DNA of 64,000 nucleotides from Fundicoccus_A sp052115865 (lineage in GTDB: Bacteria; Bacillota; Bacilli; Lactobacillales; Aerococcaceae): contig NZ_JBQKME010000001.1 of NCBI RefSeq assembly GCF_052115865.1, positions 62,001-126,000 of the forward strand, in the 5' to 3' direction. Below the pieces are notes generated by a model, which searched no databases, had not been told where the DNA came from, and saw nothing but the letters and a program-made list of their open reading frames with translations. A program made the translations under genes and the position numbers. Shown here piece after piece: positions 57,437-64,000 of the stretch. Numbering within the stretch: the first letter of the stretch is position 1; the number at the start of each line of letters is the position of its first letter.

Positions 57437-57459
57437 AAAATAGAGGGGAGTAAGGAATT

Positions 57460-58158
57460 ATGAAAAGTCGCATTCAAATAGAAAAAGGAGACATCTTATA
57501 TAGTAATGATTTAAGTCAATTATCATCCACAGAAGATTTTATAGCAGAAGGTGAAATTGAGATAGAAATCATTGATCAGTCTTTAGTATTGTCGAGTCCG
57601 GCACATCTAGATCCAGAAGATGATCACTCGCATTGGGTGTTTTGGAATAAGCAAACTTTCCCTGCCGACATTGTGATTGAATATAGTTTTAAACCATTGG
57701 AAGAGCCAGGTTTAAGCATGTTGTTTTTTGCAGCATCAGGTAGGAATGGGGAAGATTTATTTAGCGACAAATTGAAAAAACGTGACGGTTACTATCCTCA
57801 GTACCATTCAGGGGATATTAACACCTATCACTTATCCTATTTTAGAAGAAAATGGGATAGCGAACGTTCTTTCCATACTTGTAATTTAAGAAAAAGTCAT
57901 GGTTTTCATTTAGTTGAACAGGGGGCTGACCCTCTACCAGCAGTCAGTGATGCCATACGGTTTTATCGCTTAAAAGTTATGAAATATAAACGATATATCC
58001 AATTTTATATTGATGATTTATTTATTTTTGAATATGAAGACCGTGAAACAAGTGATAATAAGTTACTTAACGAAGGTAAAATAGGCTTTAGACAAATGGC
58101 ACCTTTAAAAGGCGCTTATAGGGACTTGGTTATCTCTGAAGCTAAAAGAATGGATTAG
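57460..58158 (+). CDS. YesU-like (DUF1961) concanavalin-type protein
   Basis: 232 residues with the DUF1961 blocks HWVFWNKQTFPADIVIEYSF, LSMLFFAASGRNGEDLF and FYRLKVMKYKRYIQFYIDDL, giving a lectin/laminarinase-like beta sandwich. No signal peptide. YesU in the B. subtilis yes operon is of similar size and has no firmly assigned activity. Here it follows the YesS-like regulator and precedes a YesL gene, so a role in rhamnogalacturonan oligosaccharide processing is inferred. Confidence 0.85.
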   Translation: MKSRIQIEKGDILYSNDLSQLSSTEDFIAEGEIEIEIIDQSLVLSSPAHLDPEDDHSHWVFWNKQTFPADIVIEYSFKPLEEPGLSMLFFAASGRNGEDLFSDKLKKRDGYYPQYHSGDINTYHLSYFRRKWDSERSFHTCNLRKSHGFHLVEQGADPLPAVSDAIRFYRLKVMKYKRYIQFYIDDLFIFEYEDRETSDNKLLNEGKIGFRQMAPLKGAYRDLVISEAKRMD

Positions 58159-58165
58159 CTAAAAG

Positions 58166-58813
58166 ATGAGTGAACTACTTAATAAATTATATATTGTCTT
58201 TGAATTCATCTTTCGCTTAATCTATTTAAATCTTTTATGGATTTTATTTACTTTGTTAGGCTTAGTCGTTTTCGGTTTTGGACCGAGTACCATCGCACTA
58301 TTTGATACTATTAGAGAGTGGTTATTAAATGGGATTGGTAGTGATAAGGATTTATTTTTATTCTACTTTCGTTCATTTAAAAAACACTTTAAAGATGGGA
58401 ATATCATGGGTTGGCTCGTAGTCTTGTATGCCTACATGCTTTTAGTGAATTATCGTTATACTAATTTTAGACAAGAATTTGTTTTCCAATTTATAAATGG
58501 TGCTACGATTGTAATTGCAGTCGTTTCAGCTGTAATAGTTGCCTATTTATATTCACTCTACGTACATTACGATTTGGAAAAAAAGGATTATTTAAAAACC
58601 GCCATTCGCTTAGCTTATATTCAACCTTTTCCCACAGGCCTTTTAATCCTATGGATCGCTTTATCTTTATATTTAACGTATTCACTTTTCCCATATTCAA
58701 TACTCTTATTTATGAGCTTTTTAGTTTATGGGGTAATGGGGCTCTGTTTTACATCATTTAAGCGAAATGAACAAATATTAGAAGAAAATAAAAATAAAGA
58801 GGAAGAAGAATGA
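58166..58813 (+). CDS. YesL-family (DUF624) membrane protein
   Basis: 215 residues, five or so membrane segments, opening LNLLWILFTLLGLVVFGFGP and closely similar at its N-terminus to the YesL protein at 46558. Its stop overlaps the start of the YetA-like gene (ATGA), so the two are coupled. Function unknown. Confidence 0.87.
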   Translation: MSELLNKLYIVFEFIFRLIYLNLLWILFTLLGLVVFGFGPSTIALFDTIREWLLNGIGSDKDLFLFYFRSFKKHFKDGNIMGWLVVLYAYMLLVNYRYTNFRQEFVFQFINGATIVIAVVSAVIVAYLYSLYVHYDLEKKDYLKTAIRLAYIQPFPTGLLILWIALSLYLTYSLFPYSILLFMSFLVYGVMGLCFTSFKRNEQILEENKNKEEEE

Positions 58814-61323
58814 TGAAACTCAATTGGTTAGACACTAAAGCAATAAAAGATACTGGACTTACTTTTGGAATTCCTTGGGAAAAAGGGAAATTAAAAAGTA
58901 CCGACCAGCTATTTAAAATAAATGATATTGAATTACAAACTTGGCCAACAGCTTATTGGCCAGATAAAAGTATAAAATGGACAGGACATGCAGCTGCTTT
59001 TGATCATGTTCCCGAAGCTCCATTTGAGCTATCAGTGGAAAATCAAAAAGTTGAAGCTGAAGAAAATGGCATTCAAATTAATCAAAGTGATACCCACATT
59101 ATTATTAACAACAATAAATATGTGTATGAGATTAATAAAAGTGGTTCTCAGATTATAGAAGCAGTTAAAGATATAGAAGGTAATCATTTAATTGAGAATT
59201 TAAGATTAGTTGCATCTATTAAAAAAGTAGAAGAAAAAGATGGTGTGACAATTTCCAAAGAAAGCCATTATACATCTTTATCCAATAAAGTAACTGTTGA
59301 ATTAGAAGGGAATAAATATACCGTCATAAAAATTGAAGGAGAATTAGCGGATGGTCGTTTACCATTTACAATTCGATTGAAGATTTTTAAAGATTCTAAT
59401 GAACTAAAAATTATTTCTACTCAATTTTATGATGTGAATGAAGCTGAAGAATTTGTTACTTCATTAGGTTTAAGTTTTGATGCTTCATTTAAAGGTAGTC
59501 CTTATAATAAACATGTTAAGTTAGTGACAGAAGAGGGAGTTTATAACGAAGCTTCACTACTACTCACTAGCAGACGTCATCGTTTTAATGACTATTATAA
59601 AAAGCAAATTGCGGGTGAAATGGTTGAACGCAATGAAGCAACACAGGCAGTAATTGAAGAAGCAGAAGGAAATGCGATTTGGAATGATTTTAAATTTAAT
59701 CAAATTGCTGATGGAGTTGGCCAATATAGTAAACGCACTAAAGAAGGTCAATCATGGTTGCCGATACCAACGGTTACACAATCTAATGGTCTGATGCATG
59801 TGTGTGATAAGGACTATGGTCTTTCATTTGGTCTAAGAGACTTTAGTGAGAAACATCCTTCTCAGTTAAGTGTGTTAGGTTTAGACGAAGAACAAAGTTC
59901 ACTGACCATTTGGTTCTGGTCTCCAGATGGTGAAGCAATGGATTTACGTCACTATGATAATGAAACACATATGGACAGTGCTTATGAAGGATTTCCAGAA
60001 ATGAGAGCAACACCTACAGGTATTGCCAATACTAGTGAAGCCGTAATTCAGTTTCATAACGAAAGACAGACTGATGAGCAACTTGTTCAATCTGCAGTTC
60101 TATTACAACAACCTCCATTACTAATTGCAAGTCCAGAATACTACAATCAAACGGAAGCAACTGGAGAATGGGCATTAGTTAATGAGGAAAGTGAACAAAA
60201 AATCTTCATTGAAAAGCAATTGGATCTATTTGTTGAATTTTATTTAAATGAAATCAATCAAAGACAATGGACTGGCTATTGGAATTTCGGAGATGTGATG
60301 CACACTTATGACCATGTTCGTAGTCAATGGTTTTATGATCAAGGGGGATATGCTTGGCAAAATACTGAACTTGTCCCTAATATTTGGTTATGGTATTCCT
60401 TCTTTAGAAAATCAGATGCAAAAGTGTTTAGGTTCATTGAAGCCATGACGCGACATAATTCTGAAGTAGATCGATATCACTTTGGTGAATATAAAGGCTT
60501 AGGTACCAGACATAATGTGTCCCACTGGGGTTGTGGCTGTAAAGAAGCTCGGATTAGTATGGCTGGATTATTTAAGTATTATTACTATCTAACAGCTGAT
60601 GAACGAACTAAGGATTTGTTAGATGATACTAAAGATGCAGATAAAGCATTGAATCATTTGAATCCACTGAGAGAATATTTTGATCAACCTGAAAAAGAAA
60701 ATGTTACTCATGTGCGAACAGGTCCGGATTGGTCTGCTTTTGTTTCAAATTGGTTATCTCAATGGGAAAGAAATCAAGATGAAACTTATCTGAATAAAAT
60801 AAAAACTGGACTCAATCAGTTGAAAAAATTACCTTATCGTTTATTATCAGGGCCAGCCTTTGAATATAATACTGAAACAAGCGATTTAATTTATATGGGT
60901 ACTGGGAATACAAATGGCTATCATATGATTATTTGTTTTGGTGCTCCGCAAGTTTGGATTGAAACAGCTAATTTACTAGAAGATGATGTATTCAAAGAAA
61001 TGCTTGCAGAATTCGGGAAAGTTTATGCGATGAGTAATGAAGAGAAAGAAGAATACTCTAAAGGGCAGTTTAATGATAAACATTTTGCTTGGCCAATGTT
61101 TGCAAGTGGGTTGATGGCTTATGCAGCAAACTATTATCAAGATGAAGAGTTAGCTCAAATTGCGTGGGATCATTTACTTAAGGAAGAACTTTCAGGTATG
61201 CAATTACCTTTAGAGGTAAATACAATTGAGAGATGGCAAACAATCAATGAGGTGCCTTGGATTACAACAAATACTGTATCGCAATGGTGTTTAAATGCGA
61301 TGATGGCACTGAAATATATCTAG
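58810..61323 (+). CDS. YetA / PL26-like rhamnogalacturonan exolyase family protein
   Basis: 837 residues, no signal peptide. The opening TFGIPWEKGKLKSTDQLFKI and WPDKSIKWTGHAAAFD, the middle DFSEKHPSQLSVLGLD and TIWFWSPDGEAMDLRHYDN, and the alpha-barrel blocks YWNFGDVMHTYDHVRSQW, YAWQNTELVPNIWLWYSF and RHNVSHWGCGCKEARISMAG fit YetA and the fungal exo-rhamnogalacturonan lyase PcRGLX (PL26). YetA adjoins the yes and lpl genes in B. subtilis. It probably releases unsaturated GalA-Rha disaccharides inside the cell. Start ATG 58810 or 58813. Confidence 0.8.
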   Translation: MMKLNWLDTKAIKDTGLTFGIPWEKGKLKSTDQLFKINDIELQTWPTAYWPDKSIKWTGHAAAFDHVPEAPFELSVENQKVEAEENGIQINQSDTHIIINNNKYVYEINKSGSQIIEAVKDIEGNHLIENLRLVASIKKVEEKDGVTISKESHYTSLSNKVTVELEGNKYTVIKIEGELADGRLPFTIRLKIFKDSNELKIISTQFYDVNEAEEFVTSLGLSFDASFKGSPYNKHVKLVTEEGVYNEASLLLTSRRHRFNDYYKKQIAGEMVERNEATQAVIEEAEGNAIWNDFKFNQIADGVGQYSKRTKEGQSWLPIPTVTQSNGLMHVCDKDYGLSFGLRDFSEKHPSQLSVLGLDEEQSSLTIWFWSPDGEAMDLRHYDNETHMDSAYEGFPEMRATPTGIANTSEAVIQFHNERQTDEQLVQSAVLLQQPPLLIASPEYYNQTEATGEWALVNEESEQKIFIEKQLDLFVEFYLNEINQRQWTGYWNFGDVMHTYDHVRSQWFYDQGGYAWQNTELVPNIWLWYSFFRKSDAKVFRFIEAMTRHNSEVDRYHFGEYKGLGTRHNVSHWGCGCKEARISMAGLFKYYYYLTADERTKDLLDDTKDADKALNHLNPLREYFDQPEKENVTHVRTGPDWSAFVSNWLSQWERNQDETYLNKIKTGLNQLKKLPYRLLSGPAFEYNTETSDLIYMGTGNTNGYHMIICFGAPQVWIETANLLEDDVFKEMLAEFGKVYAMSNEEKEEYSKGQFNDKHFAWPMFASGLMAYAANYYQDEELAQIAWDHLLKEELSGMQLPLEVNTIERWQTINEVPWITTNTVSQWCLNAMMALKYI

Positions 61324-61342
61324 AAAAAGGGAACTTATTCAT

Positions 61343-61389
61343 AAACAATCATTTTAGGATTATTTGTAGACTAAAATGGTTGTTTTTTG
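61343..61389 (+). terminator. Terminator after the YetA-like gene
   Basis: AACAATCATTTTAG (to 61357) pairs with CTAAAATGGTTGTT (from 61371), one G-T pair, followed by TTTT. Confidence 0.9.
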
Positions 61390-61443
61390 ATTCAACAAGA
61401 ATGTTACTTGTAATAGTAATAAGTATTTAAAACTGCTTATTTC

Positions 61444-61616
61444 AGGGAGAATTGTTCGATTGCTGTTTCGGCACGCCTTCAGCTATCCATTACGACTAAC
61501 GTCTTATGGATGAGCTTCCGTCTTGCTACGCTACGCATCCGTATGTCGCTGTTCGCTCCAACGGCTGTCTGTGCGCGTAGTCAGCCTGATGAAACGGCAT
61601 CTCACTGTTCTCCCTT
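61444..61616. repeat. GC-rich palindromic intergenic element
   Basis: About 173 bases of clearly higher GC than the AT-rich surroundings, closed by AGGGAGAA (61444) and TTCTCCCT (61616). The outer ~26 bases form an imperfect inverted repeat extending to GTTTC / GAAAC. Inside, ATCCATTACGAC / GTCTTATGGAT (61485-61512) and GGATG / CATCC make further hairpins. There is no open frame. It looks like a small non-autonomous repeat (MITE-like) or a structured RNA. Confidence 0.65.
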
Positions 61617-61665
61617 GCATAAGCTTTGATTGTATAAGATTACTTTTGCCATGATGCTTATTATG

Positions 61666-61900
61666 TTTGTTTAAGAATGATAATTACAAATTTAAATCAC
61701 TAATAGTTATATATTCATAATTATGTTTCTGCATATTTTTATAACAAGGACTATTTAAATATGCTTGGTTTGATTTTTGAAATAATAATTGGAATAAAAA
61801 ATAGTTCTAATAGAGATCAAGTTTGTTGAGAATGATTAGACATAAATTCAAACTATTGATTGTTATGTATTCATAAATAAGTATTCGCATATTTTTAAGG
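61666..61900. repeat. Diverged ~80-bp direct repeat
   Basis: The segment at 61666-61745 (GTTTGTTTAAGAATGAT...ATATATTCATAA...TGCATATTTTT) recurs in altered form at 61821-61900 (GTTTGTTGAGAATGATT...ATGTATTCATAA...CGCATATTTTT). The rest of the ~980-base gap 61324-62307 is AT-rich without a gene apart from the terminator, the GC-rich element and the leader listed separately. Confidence 0.65.
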
Positions 61901-62157
61901 CTTAGTTCAAAGACCGCATAAATTATCTTTTAACACTTTTTAAAATACAATTTGTGCTGATAAACAATAAAAAAGAGCGATATTGATTCATAAAATTGTT
62001 GAATTATTGGTTTTGGAATTATTGATTTGGGCTTATAAAAAATAAAATGCTTATTAATAACGAATTACTGAAATCCCTTTCACAAAACTGTTCTAATATG
62101 CGATTTGCAAGAATATACTACTTTGCAAAAAAGTGTAAAAAAGAGGAATTAACCGGT

Positions 62158-62275
62158 TGTAAACGTTGGTATAATAGGTATTTAACAAAAAAATAAAACA
62201 ACAAAAAAGAATAGTTGATATAATTCTGGAAGCGTTTTACATTATAGTTGCAAGTAGATTGACAATCTACTGCAA
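62158..62275 (+). promoter_or_regulatory. Leader of importer module 3: -10 boxes, cre-like sites, palindrome
   Basis: Two TATAAT boxes (62170-62175, 62219-62224) lack good -35 boxes. TGTAAACGTTGGTA (62158-62171) and TGGAAGCGTTTTAC (62227-62240) are partial cre matches. TTGCAAGTAGATT (62248-62260) and AATCTACTGCAA (62264-62275) form an inverted repeat just before the ribosome site, a possible operator or RNA hairpin. Confidence 0.45.
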
Positions 62276-62307
62276 GTAAAAAAATAGATATAAAGGAGAG
62301 AGTATAG

Positions 62308-63828
62308 ATGTCAATAAATTGGAAAAAGACGCTAAAATCATCAGCAAGTATTTTAGCAGCAGCAATGGTAGTTATGAGTGGTAGTGGAATTTCAAATGTT
62401 TCAGCACAAGAGGATGGAGAGGCACTTATAGATGAACTAGTAATTATGGCTCCTACATTTGAAACAACAGCTCCACCAGCAGATAATGGATGGGAATTAG
62501 CAATGGAAGAGTTAACTGGTAAAAAGGTACAAATTAACTGGGTACCGAATGTTAACTATTCTGATCGAATGAACGTTACTTTAGCCTCTAATGCGACTCC
62601 ACACATAATGACAATTCAAGGGAAAGACCCTGGGTTCTTAAATTCTGCAGAAGCAGGTGCATTCTGGGATTTAACAGAGTATATTCCTCAATATGAGAAT
62701 TTAAGTAATGTAAATGAAGACGTATTATTGAACTCATCAGTAAACGGAACAATTTATGGTATTCCAAGAACTAGAGATGTGATGCGCTCAACAGCTATCA
62801 TACGTACTGACTGGTTAGAAAATCTTGGTTTAGAAGTTCCTACTACTGTTGATGAACTATATGATGTAATGTATGCATTTTCTCATGATGATCCAGATGG
62901 AAATGGTGAAGATGATACAACAGGTATGATTGTTACAACTTATACTGGACCATTTGATACATTAAGTATTTGGATGGGAGCACCAAACGTTTGGGGAGTA
63001 GAAGACGGTCAAATTATTCCTGCATTTTCTACTGATGAATACAAAGAATCATTAAACTTACTTAGAAAGATGTATGAAGAAGGTTTAATTAATGAAGACT
63101 TTACAACTCTAAGTCCAGACGACTGGGATGCAGCAATGTTTAATGGTCAAGGTGGGGTAATTCTTGATGTTTACTCAAGAGCAATGGCAATTAACAACCT
63201 ATTCTTAGATCAAGCTGGTGAAGAACAAGGACAATATGTTGAGATTACTGGTACTTTATTAGATTCTGAAGGAAATGAATATGGTCAACCAACTGATGGA
63301 TATTCAGGAATTTTAGCTATCTCTAAACAAAGTGTTCCGACAGAAGAGGAATTACACGAAGTATTAACTTTCTTAGATACTTTAACTACACCTGAAGGGG
63401 TTAACTTATTAAACCACGGTATTGAAGGTGTGACTTATAATTTAGATGAAGATGGCTATTTAGTTCCAATTGAAGGAGGTCATGAACTTGATGGTTATTC
63501 ATTAGCGCAAATTTCAATGTATGGTGAAGGATTACATACAATGAGACCAGAGGGAACGCTAGCTGAAACAAGATATCGTTTAATGGAAGAAAATGAAGAA
63601 AATGCAGTATTTAACCCTGCAGCATCTCTTGTATCTGATTTATATGCACGTCAAGGTACACAGTTAGATGAAATTATCTCTGATGCACGTGTACAATATA
63701 TTGCTGGTTTAATTGATGAAACTGATTGGGACGCTGCTGTTGAACGTTGGTATTCAAGTGGTGGACAAGAAGTAGTCGATGAATTAACAGCTTTATATCA
63801 AGAAGCACAAGCAGCACAAGGGAATTAA
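62308..63828 (+). CDS. Extracellular solute-binding protein, LplA/YtcQ-like (importer module 3)
   Basis: 506 residues. Signal peptide SASILAAAMVVMSGSGI ending in NVSAQE, a signal peptidase I type site; no cysteine in the protein. Mature part: RTDWLENLGLEVPTTVDELY, FSHDDPDGNGEDDTTGMIV (calcium-like loop) and LLNHGIEGVTYNLDEDGY, the last nearly matching the module 1 protein. Position after the PL26-like gene suggests it binds rhamnogalacturonan oligosaccharides. Strong AAAGGAGAG ribosome site. A hairpin between it and the permease probably makes it more abundant. Confidence 0.9.
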   Translation: MSINWKKTLKSSASILAAAMVVMSGSGISNVSAQEDGEALIDELVIMAPTFETTAPPADNGWELAMEELTGKKVQINWVPNVNYSDRMNVTLASNATPHIMTIQGKDPGFLNSAEAGAFWDLTEYIPQYENLSNVNEDVLLNSSVNGTIYGIPRTRDVMRSTAIIRTDWLENLGLEVPTTVDELYDVMYAFSHDDPDGNGEDDTTGMIVTTYTGPFDTLSIWMGAPNVWGVEDGQIIPAFSTDEYKESLNLLRKMYEEGLINEDFTTLSPDDWDAAMFNGQGGVILDVYSRAMAINNLFLDQAGEEQGQYVEITGTLLDSEGNEYGQPTDGYSGILAISKQSVPTEEELHEVLTFLDTLTTPEGVNLLNHGIEGVTYNLDEDGYLVPIEGGHELDGYSLAQISMYGEGLHTMRPEGTLAETRYRLMEENEENAVFNPAASLVSDLYARQGTQLDEIISDARVQYIAGLIDETDWDAAVERWYSSGGQEVVDELTALYQEAQAAQGN

Positions 63829-63838
63829 AAATTTAAGT

Positions 63839-63869
63839 GGGAGACTGTTAAAAGTCTCCCTTCTTTTTA
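63839..63869 (+). terminator. Hairpin between binding protein and permease
   Basis: GGGAGACT (63839-63846) pairs with AGTCTCCC (63853-63860), then TTCTTTTT. Its place inside the transport operon suggests partial termination. Confidence 0.85.
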
Positions 63870-63887
63870 AAGAAAGGATGTTATGAC

Positions 63888-64000
63888 ATGGCTGCTACAA
63901 TTGAAAAAACAACTAATTCTTCGCTAACTTTCAAAGAAAAAGCAAAAATGAGTTGGGAAGAAGATAAAAAGAATCTACTCAAAAATAAGTATCTATACAT
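63888..64000 (+). CDS. ABC transporter permease, LplB type, 3' partial (importer module 3)
   Basis: Only the first 37 codons are in the window: MAATIEKTTNSSLTFKEKAK and then a basic stretch ending LLKNKYLY. ATG at 63888 follows AAAGGA at about ten bases; an out-of-frame ATG at 63883 soon meets a stop. The charged N-terminus right before a predicted membrane segment, after a binding-protein gene, is as in the LplB proteins of modules 1 and 2. Confidence 0.7.
   Translation, partial: MAATIEKTTNSSLTFKEKAKMSWEEDKKNLLKNKYLY

Noticed and set aside
1..64000. tRNA, rRNA, insertion sequence or prophage genes
   Set aside because: None was recognised by eye on either strand; a tRNAscan or ISfinder search would be decisive but could not be run.

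Overview
This AT-rich window comes from a Gram-positive, low-GC Firmicute. The AGGAGG-type ribosome binding sites, hairpin-plus-U terminators, CcpA cre-like sites and Yes/Lpl/YtcP-type sugar genes fit Lactobacillales, perhaps Carnobacteriaceae or Aerococcaceae; that placement is inference. Almost the whole window is one carbohydrate-utilisation island for pectic rhamnogalacturonan I and its galactan, arabinan and xylose-containing side chains. No rRNA, tRNA, prophage, intact insertion sequence or CRISPR array was seen.

Layout. 1-1635: end of an Eis-like acetyltransferase and an HhH-GPD DNA glycosylase. 1735-16095: divergent GH2/YesL genes, then two ABC importer modules (LplB-type permease, YtcP-type permease, solute-binding protein), each with enzymes (a GH50-like hydrolase; a GH43 exo-galactanase-like hydrolase). 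16247-19845: a YesM/YesN-type two-component system and a YesL protein. 19912-27235: xylR, xylA, xylB, a 5'-truncated GH51 arabinofuranosidase and a tandem-domain GH43. 27657-33215: an MFS transporter and rhaB-rhaA-rhaD. 34880-38335: kduI, kduD, an IclR-family regulator and a second kduD-like gene. 38810-42090 (minus strand): a second YesM/YesN pair. 42686-44969: rhaM, a sugar isomerase/epimerase-like gene and GH105. 45149-54940: an unaccompanied solute-binding protein, YesL, GH42, a GH115-like gene, GH35 and PL11. 55181-61323: a YesS-like membrane AraC regulator, YesU-like, YesL and YetA/PL26-like genes. 62308-64000: a further solute-binding protein and the first codons of its permease.

How it works together (family knowledge plus inference). 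Oligosaccharides enter through the ABC importers; no ATPase gene is present, so a shared MsmX-type ATPase elsewhere is needed. None of the lyases or hydrolases has a visible signal peptide, so processing should be cytoplasmic. PL11 and PL26-like lyases give unsaturated GalA-Rha units, GH105 splits them, rhamnose goes through RhaM-RhaA-RhaB-RhaD, and the unsaturated uronate goes through KduI and KduD to 2-keto-3-deoxygluconate. KdgK and KdgA are not in the window. GH2, GH35, GH42, GH43 and GH50-like enzymes trim galactose and arabinose side chains.

Three signals are not explained by ordinary annotation. First, six intergenic arrays of repeats, most units carrying a short inverted repeat, fall into two length classes, 41-42 bp and 52 bp, i.e. 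close to four and five DNA helical turns. Second, all four solute-binding proteins lack any cysteine and end their signal peptides in an AxA-type site instead of a lipobox. Third, a shared palindromic operator (core TTTCYATATAGAAA) sits just after the -10 box of both kduI and the second histidine kinase gene.
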